From positions 486,304 to 550,303 of the forward strand of contig MEHQ01000451.1 of the NCBI GenBank assembly GCA_008828725.1: a DNA stretch of 64,000 nt. The letters run 5' to 3'. The position numbers and the translations under genes were made by a program. The notes under the pieces are model-generated. The model was not told where the DNA came from. It was given only the letters and a program-made list of their open reading frames with translations, and did no database searches. This DNA is from Saccharina japonica (taxonomy: Eukaryota > Sar > Phaeophyceae > Laminariales > Laminariaceae). Positions 35,047 through 46,695 of this stretch are shown here, one piece after another (position 1 is the stretch's first letter; every line of letters starts with the position of its first letter).

Positions 35047-36528
35047 CAGGGTTGTGGACCGAAATTGAAAAGTGACTCGATCGGGTTTTCGGTTTTTCCC
35101 CAAAATGTCGGTCGGTTTCGGTCGGTTTTTAAAACAAAACCAGAAAAAAAAAGAAAACAAAAACGAAACCGAAACCGAACACTTCTCGGTCGGTTTATCT
35201 GTCGGTTTCTTGATTAAACCAGCTAAAAAGTCAACATTTCAAAGGCTTCCGTGTGCATGTTTGTGCTGGTATTACATGCAACGATAGGATCATATATATA
35301 TAATATAATATGGTGTAAGGGCCCGTTTTAACGAAGAAGAAAAAAATTCAATTTGGAAAAAAAAAAATCAAATCCGCTTTTCATTGGTCAACACACGCAC
35401 CAGCACCAAAGATTAGGATCTTGGGGCATAATATTTGGTGCTGGTGCGTGTGTTGACCAATGAAAAGCGAATTTGAATTTTATTTTTTCCAAATTGAATT
35501 TATTTTGTACTCGTTAATTCGGGCCCTAAAGCGCCGACCAAATCCTATATACACCAATTAGGGGGTACGAGGCCATACTATGAATACCTACCTGTAAATT
35601 CCGACATAAAAAATATGTATTCTACCGAGTAAAAATCCTATGTAAAACAGGTACTCGTATGGGGTACTATAGGACATAACGGTACGAATTATAATACAAA
35701 CGTGTTACGTATTGCAGTAAATAAATCCTATGTATACCAGATAGATAGGCGGAAAGAAGCCATGCTTATTCTGAGAGAAAATAAAATCATTCGAGGCCAT
35801 AATAATTCCTACATAGAAACGTTCCATATTAAATCCTATATACACCAGGTAGGGGGTTCGAAGTCATACAGCATTTGCTGTAAAAGCCCAAAATACTGAT
35901 TGATGCCGTGCTACCAGATATAGGCTTACGAGGCCATGCTCATGGCTATATGAAAAAACGTAATCGAGGCTATATCAATTGCCATGTAAACAATGGTATA
36001 CACTAAATTATATATAAACCAGGTGGTGGTGGTGGTGGTGGTGCCGTGCTGCTCTGCTGCGTGCAGCTGTCTGCGTGGCCTAGAGGGCTGTCCATTTATT
36101 TACAGCCGAGTTTCCTGATTGAGAATTGCCTTTACAATGAGAATGAACATCGATTTTAGTACTTGGTTATTGTTTAAGAGTTGTATTTCGCTCACGATCA
36201 AAATTTAACCTACTACATACAGTAGAAAATATGTTCCTCGATGGTAGGTATCGACCCACGAAAAAAAAATGAAATCAAGCTTGACAGGCTCGAAAAATCA
36301 AGGATTTAAGGGAATTTGCATTTATGAGCGAGGTCCTCGCCCATAAATCCATATTTTCTGGGATCTTCGATATCTTGAGACTGCCGATGCGGGCTTCGAT
36401 TCGTTTTTTTTTGTCGTCGACAGGTGTCACAACTGACAATAGTTTACAGTGGAAAAAATGACTGTGAGGGAAGTACGTCTCTTGCAATTCAAAAAACGAC
36501 TTTCTTCGGTTTTCGGTTTACAACCCTG
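35047..36528. mobile_element. hAT-like nonautonomous element, copy B
   Basis: Its ends are inverted repeats CAGGGTTGTGGACCGAAA and, at the other end, the complement of CAGGGTTGTAAACCGAAA. The flanks AACCTGTA (35039-35046) and AACGTGTA (36529-36536) form an 8-bp target duplication with one mismatch, as expected for hAT elements. The A+T-rich interior contains degenerate tandem units with TACACCAGGTAGGGGG and ACGAGGCCATA. No transposase frame is visible. A foldback MITE (35319-35526) is inserted inside it. Confidence 0.82.
35319..35526. mobile_element. Foldback MITE with TAA duplication (PIF/Harbinger-like)
   Basis: Two arms of about 85-90 bp form an almost perfect hairpin with ends GGGCCCG and CGGGCCC. 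It is flanked by TAA on both sides (35316-35318 and 35527-35529). A 3-bp TWA duplication and long inverted repeats fit the PIF/Harbinger (Tourist) group. It is nested in hAT-like copy B and must be younger. Confidence 0.82.
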
Positions 36529-39500
36529 AACGTGTATCTACAACAGCAGTAGTACGTATGATACGACCGGCATAAATTTCACTGCAGCGATAGTCTTCGA
36601 AAAAATCGCAGAGTGGCATCATACATCAAAGCCATCAAGGAGTTTGTTCACAGCAGCAGCAGCAGCAGTGATCGTTGATCAAGAGCACATGGGACAGCCG
36701 TCCATAGGTCGTGCGCACCCATTGAGTCGGGTGGGAACGACTCGCTGAGCTATCTGTTATGCCCGGCTGGTCTTAAGTGCGCGATCGCATTTACAGAAGC
36801 AACCTTTACTTCCGAAAGAATTTGGCGCTTGAGTTACCCAACAAAAAAGGAACGGTACGATTGTACTTCTATACTGCTGTCACGAGTATGCTGTTCGAGC
36901 GAACTCGGAGTTCTATAATAGTTTCTACGGCGCCAAAGGAGAGGCACTCCTTTCGCAATCAATGTAACATTGTATGATGATATCTACAAAACACCTGTAC
37001 GCACAACCGCGACTATTTCACTGCGATGGTCTCGGAAATATTGGCAGTGGAGTAACGTCACAGAGCCAAGACTTTGGTTTTCACGGCGGCAGCAGTTAGC
37101 TGATCGTCGATCCCATCAGCGCAGACAGGACACAGGGGATCCCACCACAAAGCAGGGCTGCCGCCGCCGGGGCCGTGCGCACCTAGTAGTGTCTCGGGCT
37201 GGAAGGGCTCGCTGGGCTATCTGCTGTGCTCTGTTTGTATACCGTGTGCCTACTGGTGTGCGATCCCTACAACAGCCAACTCTACTTCTTCCGAAAAAAC
37301 TCGTACATATTGGGTAGTATTACAGCGGAGAAGGTCTCTGGAGGTGTACTCGTAGCTAGCCGAGAACGGTACACACAACAGCTCAGCTGTAAGTCCAAGC
37401 GTTGGATTGCGAAGGCGGCCGCTCGCCGACTGATCGGGTGACGGATAGTTCAGCGGTGGGCAGTGGGGTGGGCAGTGGAGTAAGATGTTACTCGTCGGCG
37501 GTCGGCGGGCAGGCCAAGAACCAAGAACGGTTGGTTGCTGGTGGGTGGGGCGTAATTTGCGGAGTCGTGCAGTCGTTTCATGTTCTTATTTTCGTATCCA
37601 GTACGTTCGACAACATCTGTTTATTACGTTTGTCATCTATAATCAACACCCCCCAACGCATACGTACTCGTTTACACAAGTTGACGATACGAGCTCAGTT
37701 ATAAATACCCTTCTGCGCGCGTTCCTACATGGATATTCATTTGAAAAAGACCGGAATTGTCCACGAAACAAAATTATTGTGATAGTTTTTTTCCAGTGGC
37801 AACAAAACAAAAATGAAAAGAGCCGGCAATCAAGAACTGTAAAAGAGGCCGAGCGCCGCGGTTTTCAAGCAAACACGCAGCTGGCCACCACGACACCTAC
37901 ACTGAAGTGCGTTTGTCGCAACTCCTGACTCGTGTGATATCTCGTGGTCAAAGAACGGTGGTTGAATCTGGCAACGAGGCTTGTGTCGCCGAGCTGCTGC
38001 AAATCTGCAAATCGGCTCGTCCCATCTACCCTCACGAATAAACTTATTAGGGCTTGAGCCAGCATCCCTGCCCAACGAAACCAGGGTAGCCAGGCACCCC
38101 ACGACCCACGGGGGTCATTGTAACGTCGGCTGTTTTCAGTTTCGACGCTTACATCTCTGGTGGAGTAAATATGGTCGTACTCGTTCGTGCCAGAAGTGAG
38201 TGCAATCGCGGCGCGTCGGTTTTCATCTACAACGGGATCCTCGCTGGTCACAGGCTGACACCTCGCTGCAGGGGGCTTCTTTTTCGCTGCGACGGCTTGA
38301 GACCGTCTCCGAGGATAGAGGGGCTGCTTGAGACTCTGCAGTGCAGCTGGTCGTAGGGTCGAGGGAGAACTGGCTGGTGTTCGAAGTTGATCCTTAATCT
38401 ACTCTGTTGATATTTTGGGTGCATCTCTCTCTTGGCGAATCTGGACGGAGGGCAGCCCCCCACCTCTGAAGGGTGAGAACATTTGCCTCGCCAACTACTC
38501 TCCTCGAACCCTCTACAGTAATAGAGTACAGCAGTAGCCGCGCCAAATGTCACGGTGCACCCCTGTCCCCTAAGCCGAGCACAAGTTGCGCCTACAAGTA
38601 GCAGAATCTGCATAATTTTCTGATCCACCAAACATTATTTATTGGTGACATTTTTGTACGAGTACTCGCAAGTTTTGAGTTTGGTACAGCTAGATGTACA
38701 AGCACCTATGAGTACGGGAAGATTGACCCCACCAGCGATGCACTCGTCGAAATCGAAAACAGCCAACGTTACAATGACCCCATGGGTCGTGGGGTGCCTG
38801 GCAACCCTGGTTTCGTTGGGCTGAGATGCTGGCTCAACAAGCCCTAGTAATTTTCCTCGCGCACGTATCTATCTGGACAACCGACTTGCTGTTTTTTTTC
38901 CAGTTCCGAGAGACACGCCTTGCCGGCAGATCGGAGGACCGTGCGAGCCACAAGGGCTCCAATGACGCTGGCATTTGGATAGAGGGGAGCCCCATCTGCT
39001 TGTGTTACCGAACAAGCCTTCTTTTTGATCATATCAATCGGTGGGGCAAAATGCCTTTGGTGTATCTGGGCTGTTCGGTATTTTTGTGATTTTATGCTAC
39101 CAAACAAAAGATTAGGAATTTCCCTGGAACAAAACGTGTATTTTTCACATGACTATCTCTGTAGCGACAGCTATGAACACAATACTACAATACGTACTGC
39201 TGTCTGCTTGTACGAGTATGCATCTTGCGGAGGTTTTTTTTTGTAGGTGTGACGGGTCGAAAACGGTACATACAGCAGTACGCTGAAGCGTAGGATGACT
39301 AGGGGTGCCCGCTCACCGTCTGATGAGGTGGCGGACAGTTCAACGGTGGGCAGAGGGGTGGGGTGTGATCGTCCGCGGGCAGGTCAACGGTGGCGGGTAG
39401 GATGGGGTGTGGTCTAGGATGGGGTGTGGTCAGCGGACTCGTGTGCATATTGTATGTTCTACGAACAGCAGTAACTTTCGTATCCAGTACGTATGATACA

Positions 39501-39559
39501 TTGAATTGTTGATTTTGGTTTTCGTTTTTGAGTTGACGACAGCTATTTACATATCCTGC
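36529..39559. other. Region with no supported gene; local duplications
   Basis: Two diverged tandem copies of a segment of about 430 bp seem to lie at 36550-36980 and 36980-37330 (shared CACTGC..TGGTCT, GCCG..GTGCGCACC and ACTTC-TTCCGAAA words). A segment of about 300 bp at 37320-37620 recurs at 39235-39500 (GGTTCAGCGGTGGGCAG-like, TTTCGTATCCAGTACGT). Between these lies an inverted-repeat element listed separately. No host gene is supported. Confidence 0.45.
38044..38850. mobile_element. 807-bp element with long terminal inverted repeats
   Basis: Arms of about 115-120 bp at 38044-38165 and 38735-38850 are inverted copies (outer end TTA[TC]TAGGGCTTG; inner words AACGAAACCAGGGT and GGTCATTGTAACGT). 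The interior of about 570 bp carries short minus-strand frames without a recognised motif. No clear target duplication is seen. It is probably a nonautonomous DNA transposon, superfamily unknown. Confidence 0.7.
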
Positions 39560-42230
39560 TGCGCAAGTTCCTACTGTAGTGACAGATCTTATGCACATAC
39601 TTCGAAGTATAATATCACACCCTGGACAATAGACCATTGTCCAATTGTCTATTATTAGTTTCCTATTACAATTGACTGTCAATTGTAGTCCTCAATTCCA
39701 TTAATTGAAACGCATCGAGCTCTATCGTACAGACAATTTATATTATCAATAGAAACTCACCAGGCCCTATTGTCCATTCAATTTATATTTTAGTATACAA
39801 CCAGCTACGTCAACGGTCGGAGCAATTGACATTAACACTCGTACTCGTAGCTGTTTACGATACCCCATTGTTGAACCCGTAGTCTATTACTATTCACTAT
39901 CCCATTCTATTGTAACGCTAATAGCCTATTGCAGCATATTGTCGGTGATAATTGAACCGGCAATTGCATTTGATTGACATCCTTTAAATAATTTGTCCTG
40001 GCAATTCCATTTCATTGACGTATTTATAAACCAATTGTGCTGGCAATTACATTTACAGTAGTTGAACTCCTTTTAAATAATTTGTCCTGGCAATTCCATT
40101 TAATAGACACCCTTCCAAACGAATCGTGTTGGCAATTCCATTTAATTGACATCCTTCTAAATAAATTGCTCGGGCAATTTCATTTAACCTCTTAAGAACT
40201 GATCTCGCCTATTTGGGTAAAAACTAGTTGGAATTAGTGTGGGGTAGTTGTTTTCAGTTATGAATGGGTTCATAGGCATCTTCCCAAATAGTGGTCCTGG
40301 CAATTTCATTTATTTGACAGTCTTCGAAATAAATTGTCCAGACAATCACGTACTTCTATTTAATAGACAATGTTATGTTGCCGGTCAATTGATCCCGGAC
40401 GCTGCAAATGGAACTGGACACGTCAATTGATGCATGAGGATGCTAATATTCTTGGAGTTGCAAAAAGCAAACGACTCATGAGGCTGTCTAGCGATTGGAA
40501 TTGCCGGGCCAATTGATTCATGGATACAGTTTATTAATTGGGATTGACTAGACTGGAGTTGACCAGACAACATATTTCGGAGGATGACCTCGGACAAAAC
40601 ATTTGGCGGCGGATTACATTCCGTTTCTGCTTAAGCCTTGGACAATAGGCATCGCAATAGACTATAGCGCCTACAATAGACCCACGAAAAAGTCTATTAA
40701 TTGGAATGAGGCGGACAATTGATTCCTAACATATTAATGCGATTGGAGTTGCGAAGACAACAACCCATTGTAGTCCGCCTACTAATAGGAATTGCTTAGG
40801 CAATTGTTTTAAAGCTCTGTTAATTAACTGGAATTGTCTGCTGCATTTTTTTCGCTCCGGAGACTTCAATACTATATTACTTCTTCAATAGGATATGGGA
40901 CCTACCCACAATTGACTTTTGCTTTTACAGTAGATCTTTCGGAAGTCCATTTAAATGGAGTTGGTCGAGACATTGCTTTCGTGGTGCATCTATTAATAGG
41001 AATGGTTTGGTCAACAGGTTTGTGTCCTGCCCTTCCAATAGATTTTGTTTCAGCAATTATTTTCTGGCCTTGTCTACTAGTTGGAATGGTTCGATCAAAC
41101 CGTTTCTGCTCTGGCCTTCCAATTGTGATTGTTTCAACAATTTGTTTATTGCCTTGCCTATCAATAGGAATGGTTGGGTCAATAGGTTTCTGCCCTGGCC
41201 TTCCAATTGTAATTGTTTCAACAATTAGTTCAAGGTCTCGCCTGTCAATAAGAGTGGTTCGGTCAATAGGTTTCTGTCCTGCCCTTCCAATAGAAATTGT
41301 TTAAGCAATTTTTTTCTGGTCTTGTCTACTAATTGGAATGGTCCAATCAAACGGTTTCTGCTCTGGCCTTCCAATTGTAATTGTTTCAACAACTTGTTTA
41401 ATGTCTTGCCTATCCATAGGAATGGTTGGATCAATAGGTTTCTGCCCTGGCCTTCCAATTGAATTTTTGTTTCAACAATTAGTTCAAGGTCTTGCCTATC
41501 AATAGAAGTGGTTTGGTCAATAGGTTTCTGTCCTGACCTTTCCAATTAAATGTTCGGTTGGTTCAATTGGGTTTGTCCTGATCTTCCAATTGTTAGTGTT
41601 CGATCAATGTTTTTCTGACCTCGACAATTCCAATTAATAGACCGTACTCGAAATCATTTGGTTGGACATTTTCAATTGATAGACAGCAGTCGAAAAAAAC
41701 ATTGCTGGAAAATTGCGACTAATAGATCTCACTCGAAATAATTTGACTGGGCAATTCGAATTTATAGACATAACTCGAAATCGTTTAGTAGGTCAATTAA
41801 TTGCATTTATTTAATAGATAGCATTCGAAATCAATTGCTTCGGCAATTCCAATTAATAGACAGCACCCAAAATCAGTGGCCCGGACAATTTCAATTAGTC
41901 TACTTCAATCAAAATTATTTGGTTGGGAAAATCCGATTAATAGACAGCATCCGAAATCATTTGTAGACACAATAGACTATTGTAATACAAATGGTCCAAA
42001 TAATTGCCCGGCCAGGCAATTCCAATTAATTGACCGCACCCAAAATCAATTGTCAGGACAAATGTAATTAGTAGGCAGCATCCCAAATGAATTACCCGGA
42101 CAATTCCAATGAATATAAGTCAATTGAAATCAGTTGGTCGAGCAATTCCAATTAATAGACAACACCCGAACATAATTATAGACACAATAAACTATTGAAA
42201 CAGGAATTGTCCAGGGTGTGATGTGTATAA
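39560..42230. repeat. A+T-rich satellite array, 42-bp units
   Basis: The array is built from diverged units around GGCAATTCCATTTAATTGAC or CAATTCCAATTAATAGACAG. Successive GCAATT boxes at 40001, 40043, 40090, 40132 and 40174 are spaced 42, 47, 42 and 42 bp. Units in the first part differ in sequence from those in the last part (41620-42180), with the ordered 84-bp sub-array between them. No gene is present. Confidence 0.85.
40980..41560. repeat. Higher-order sub-array: 84-bp units in a 252-bp triplet
   Basis: The word G[CT]CTTG[CT]CT or its variant lies at 41067, 41151, 41235 and 41319, an exact 84-bp spacing (two 42-bp units). Units three steps apart are more alike than neighbours (for example 41061-41312 versus 41313-41550), giving a 252-bp higher-order repeat. 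Because 84 is a multiple of three, both strands carry long open frames of 28-residue repeats; these are by-products. Confidence 0.87.
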
Positions 42231-43793
42231 ACATTTAAAAAACAACAGCTAGCTGTGAGATCGGATTTCGTCTAAAGTCACATTTGCAAGCTGAGTGTGA
42301 TACTTCGATCGCATACGTACGGGTTTTATATGTCCTCGTGCAGGATGTACATCCTGTATACGAGGAGAACACAATCTGAGGCTGCAAAAATGCGGGAGCG
42401 TGTAGCTATCTGCGAAACAAATTAAACCGTGGGTTTGCACGTCACTCCACCACTACCACGAGTATTAATATAGGGAATAATCATACCCGGCATTACTGTT
42501 TCATAAGTGTATTACAAACATACATACCTGGCACGTCGTACGTCGTAAGTCTTCGCATTGTTTTCTTCACCACAGATGCTCATAACCCCCCCTCCCCCCC
42601 TGTGAGGTCGAGGGTTTCGTTGCAGCTCACATATATTTCAAGCTGTGTGGGATAATTACATCGTGCGTACCGCAGATTTGACATTTACTATTTGTTTATT
42701 TATGAGACCACATATTATATAAACAGGCTATACAATGAGGTGTGCGAGGACGAATCAAGCTACAGGGTAGGTGGATGAACTCAACTAATTGGTGACTTGA
42801 ATTACAGCAGTGTGTATTAATTATTTGTAAGCAAAACGTAGTATTAGAGGCAATTAAGAAGTAAGGGGGGTCTCAACCTTCTTCCAGCTGCTAATATTCT
42901 TCCAGCCTCATTCCCAGTGTTTTTTTCAAACAAACAAACAAACAAACAAACAAAACAAAGGCGGAAGGAGGGGGGGGCGGTCGTTTTCGTATGCTTTGAT
43001 GCATGCATATCTGCAAAAGATTATGTGTTTGTATACGTATGTATGTATGGTGTGCACCATGCCTATGGTGTGCCCCATGCCTCCCTACGAAGCACACGAA
43101 TTCCAAGTCCTCTGCGCGTTTCGAGGCGCGTGTCTCGGCGCGAGGCGGACGTTTGTTTTTGCTCCGATACCGTGCGCCCTTGCGCCGACGTCTCCCGGGG
43201 AAGAGCTGCCCGGTGGCCTGCTCGATGGCTCGCGCGGCCGGCATAGGCGTACACGTACAAGGAGTATGCGCAGACGTCCATCTCTTAATTAAAGCGAGCA
43301 CAAACTTACTTATTGAACCATGCACGGGTCAATTAACTGACTGCGTCGGCTTGAAAAATGATGGCAGTTTTTAGGAGTCGAAAACTGCACCCAGACCCTG
43401 ATTAAGAACCCCTAGAAATATAGTAAACCCCCTCAAGCACCGCGGGCGGCCCACCTCGTATTTTTTATGTGTTTTTAAGTATAAGTTAAAAGTATGTTCA
43501 AGTGTTGTGCGCTTATTCAGAGTCTTGGTGCCAAGTGGGGAGGGTCGACTGGAGTCAAAGCGCCAAATGCGGGAACAGATTGCCCGGTGCATAGCAATAG
43601 ACACATATATTATCGTGGGTGTCTGGCTTATATACAGGTGGCCGGGGCACCTCTTTCACAATGTCGGTGTAAAATTGTCCTTGTGAAGGCATTGAGGAAT
43701 GAGGCACACACTATTGTTATCACTCGTACCGAAATCAGCATGTCGGCACCTTGTTTGTGCGGGTTATGTATGCGGGTTATATATGTTTGTATA
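42231..43793. other. Region with no supported gene
   Basis: It holds repeat R2 copy 2 (42241-42305), a pyrimidine/purine-rich stretch near 42590, and a short (AAAC)n run at about 42931-42957. Overlapping G+C-rich frames at 42890-43375 show no motif I recognise. Confidence 0.4.
42241..42305 (+). repeat. Short dispersed repeat R2, copy 2
   Basis: It matches 32162-32240 (CAACAGCTAGCT, TTCGTCTAAA, GCAAGCTGAGTGTGATACT). It lies just past the end of the satellite. Confidence 0.65.
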
Positions 43794-44263
43794 CAATAGC
43801 GGTACGGCCCCGGCTCCACCCGTGGCGCTAGCCCTGCGTTTCCCATAGTACCGTAAGTACCTGGTACCAGGTATGTTGTGTGGTAGTACCCGTATGCTGC
43901 GATGTACAAAATATGAGGAACATCGTGCCGGCCAGTATCGACCCGGGGCATGTCCGTTTTCGTCCGCGGGTTGTTGGAGTTGTAGGTGTATGGAAGAGTT
44001 TATGATTCGAGGATGGGTATTCATCATCCCGGGTGCGGCGGAAACTCCACCATGAGCCCCCCAGCCAAATCAACACAACCAGCCAGTGGGTCGGATATGC
44101 CATCGTGCGTTTTGTGAATATATGGCGTAGGAACTCTCAGCAGTGTCGTGTGAAGGGTTGTGTCGCTGTGTGTGCTGACTCTGCGTCTGCTGGGTTGTGT
44201 TCTGGGTAAGGCACTGTTGCAGGCAGTGGAGCGGTTTAAACAAATTATTATTAAGTGGTTGAA
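43794..44263. repeat. Duplicated block A, first copy
   Basis: This 470-bp segment (starting CAATAGCGGTACGG, ending near GTGGTTGAA) recurs at 45318-45767 with frequent substitutions. Together with block B it makes a unit of about 1.5 kb present about twice in direct order. It could be an LTR of an unknown element or a segment of a tandem duplication; the ends are not TG..CA, so I prefer the latter. Confidence 0.75.
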
Positions 44264-45317
44264 GTCAGCGTAACCTGACTGGACACCGTTCCAGAAAATA
44301 GCTGGGAAATATTTCCAAAAAATATTACTATCTCTACAAGGTGAAGGAATCTGCTTGCTAGGGTAGTAACACTCTGCCCCCTCGGATATCCTACCCGCTG
44401 GTACCACATTCATGACAGTGACGGTTCGGTGTGACGCGATATGCATTTGGTTCCTGCTCTGATGGGTACTTATCCGGCAAACTGGAGCACAACATGTACG
44501 AACATGTACCTACATATTTGTTCACCAAGTTAACTTCGCGAAGCATTGACCGTCTACGTGGCTGAGTTATTACGGGTTGTGGTTTCGTTTTGTCGTATGC
44601 GGACTGCGCGTTTTCCGCTGTTGCTGCTGCTGAAGCTGCTACTGCTGTTGTTGCTGGTGCTGTTGCTGGTGTTGCTGGGCTGCTGCTGATCGCTGACACT
44701 GAGTGATGCCAAATGACAAATGCATGTCGTGGTGTAACCCCTCCGCACTGGACTGTTGCAATCAACCAATGGGCTGACTGTTCCTGATCGGGACTGCAAT
44801 AAAGCCAGATCGAGGAACTGCTCGCCATTGTCGGCAGCGCAGAGCACGCTGGCTTGATGGCTGACCGCGAGCGATATCCCGCCGCATCTTTATCCCACGC
44901 ATTGCAATTGCCTGAGGGATTGTCGGCAATGATCAGCACGCGACGGCCTGGACTCGGTGCGACGTGTGGCGCAGTGTCCCGCTTATTGTGTCTCGCACTC
45001 TCTCTACCGATGCAGACGGGGCGGGACTGAAACGCTTTGAATCGCGAGACTCGCGCGACTATGACAACAGTACTCATAGTGTGATGTGATGTACCAATCT
45101 GGACGGACATAGATTATATTGCAGTCCGTATTAATTGTCCTTGGGATTGGGGCATTGCTCAGCGCGTGACGGTCAAGACCCGGCGGGGCATGAGACCCGG
45201 TGTCCCACTGGTTGTGGCACCCAGCCTCTCTACCCATGGAGCAAGGCTGGGCTACAGTGCTATGGATAGCGAGATCATCATTCCAGACAGACAGACAGAC
45301 TAACAGCATTTAATAAC
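44264..45317. repeat. Duplicated block B, first copy
   Basis: This segment of about 1.05 kb (starting GTCAGCGTAACCTGACTGG, ending near CAGACAGACAGACTAACAG) is repeated at 50639-52097. It includes a CTG-rich microsatellite (about 44615-44690) and two internal half-related segments (about 44925-45060 and 45155-45290). A long minus-strand frame here is not conserved in the second copy and I do not treat it as a gene. Confidence 0.75.
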
Positions 45318-45767
45318 AATAGCGGTACAGCCACGTCTCCGCCCGTGGCGCAAGCCCTGCGTTTCCCATAGCAGTATGTATAGTACCCGGTATGGCAATA
45401 CCCGTATGCTGCGATGTACAAAGTATGAGGACCATCGTACCAGCCGGAATCGACCCGGGGCATGTCCGTTTTTGTCCCCGGATTGTTGGAGTTGTATATG
45501 TATGGAAGGGTTTATGATCCGAGGATTGGGAGTTATTATCCCCGCGTGCGGCGGGAACTCCATCGTGAGCCCCTTAGCCAAACCAAAACAAACAGCCAGT
45601 GAGTCGGATATGTCATCATACATTTTGTGAATATATGGCATAGGGACTCTCAGCAGTATCGTGTGAAGGGTTGTGTCGCTGTGTGTGCTGACTCTGAGTC
45701 GGCTGAGTTGTGTTCTGGATGTTGCACTGCTGGGACGGTTAAAACAATATATTATTAAACTATTGAA
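45318..45767. repeat. Duplicated block A, second copy
   Basis: This is the paralogue of 43794-44263. It ends in ATTGAA, where the GGAAGC foldback element has inserted; the first copy shows the uninterrupted junction with block B at 44258-44270. Confidence 0.75.
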
Positions 45768-46139
45768 ACGGTCTAGTCCACTATTGTTTTTTTCCATGGG
45801 CTTCCGCGGAAGCTTCCATGGAAGCTTCCACCGCTTCCACGGAAACTTCCACCGCTTCGATGAAAGCTTCCATGGAAGCGGTGGAAGCTTTCGTGGAAGC
45901 GACGGAAGCTTCCATGGAAGCGTCGGAAGCTTTATTGGAAGCTTCCGCGGAAGTCCGTGGAAATTTTCGTGGAAGCTTCCATACTTCCAAGGGGACGGTG
46001 TAAGCTTCCACGCAGGCCGTACGTGCTTCTGCGGAAGATGTCGACGCTACCGTCATGGAAGCCTCCATGGAAGTATTCGTGGAAGATTACCACCACTCGT
46101 CCAACAAAGAAAGGGTGATCCCATCACACCCCTGATCCC

Positions 46140-46685
46140 TAAAAGAATGACGCGTGTGTCGAGGCTCTGTCTCTGTGGAGAGAGATGGCAGAGGTGGCAC
46201 CGAAGTGTCTGTGAAGATCACTTGTGTAGAAGAAGAAAAGTCATGGTTTGAAAAGGCGCTTATTTGGCCATAATGGAAAGAAGATTGACCTCAGGGAGAT
46301 CAATGGAAAGGGAAGAAGAGAAGAGAAGAGGAGAAGAGAGAAGAGACGAGTGGAGTAGAGTGATCGAGGTGGGCGGTGCCTGCACCTGATCATCCCGGTT
46401 CAATGCCCATGCTACGGACAGTTACATTCTACCGTAGTTGGTACTGTTCCCTGTAATGTTCTCTACAATGTTATAGGAACGTTCTAGCAACGTTCTCAGC
46501 ATCGTTCCTGATGAAGATGCTTGGGACATACAATGTGACGCACTACGAGTAAGACAAACTCGTAATCTATCCGCATATTGCAATAACCTGTTTATCTAGA
46601 CTAAGTTACTCATATACTCGTATCAGTGCGTAGTGACTGCACATCACAATAGATACGTATGGATCTCAACGTCCATATGCTAACA
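46140..46685 (-). repeat. 3' LTR of the noncoding LTR element
   Basis: A 546-bp direct repeat of 49633-50183. It contains GA-rich runs (GAAGAGAAGAG) and repeated GTTCTAGCAACG-type words. ATCCC lies just outside. Confidence 0.9.
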
Positions 46686-46695
46686 CGCCCCCGTG
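46686..46695 (-). other. Polypurine tract of the LTR element
   Basis: Read on the minus strand this is CACGGGGGCG, immediately upstream of the 3' LTR start TGTTAG. A G-run followed by TGTTAG is the usual Ty1/copia arrangement. Confidence 0.7.

Noticed and set aside
35075-35210. Telomere-like repeat from the CGGTTT words
   Set aside because: The words are irregular, occur in both orientations and are subterminal in two elements; they are not a telomeric tract.
40834-41545. A repeat protein with 28-residue units on either strand of the satellite
   Set aside because: The unit length of 84 bp keeps frames open on both strands at once, as expected of a satellite; there is no start context or transcript signal.
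44391-45110. A 239-residue minus-strand protein
   Set aside because: The frame is not kept in the paralogous block B copy at 50639-52097 and is lengthened by a CTG microsatellite.
43794-45767. A complete small LTR element with 470-bp LTRs
   Set aside because: The block ends lack TG..CA, no target duplication, primer-binding site or purine tract is seen, and block B also exists without a following block A.
45781-46251. A Phe/His/Gly/Ser-rich or Glu/Ala/Ser-rich protein
   Set aside because: It is the translation of the GGAAGCTTCC minisatellite, and a similar frame appears wherever the minisatellite occurs (50275-50648).
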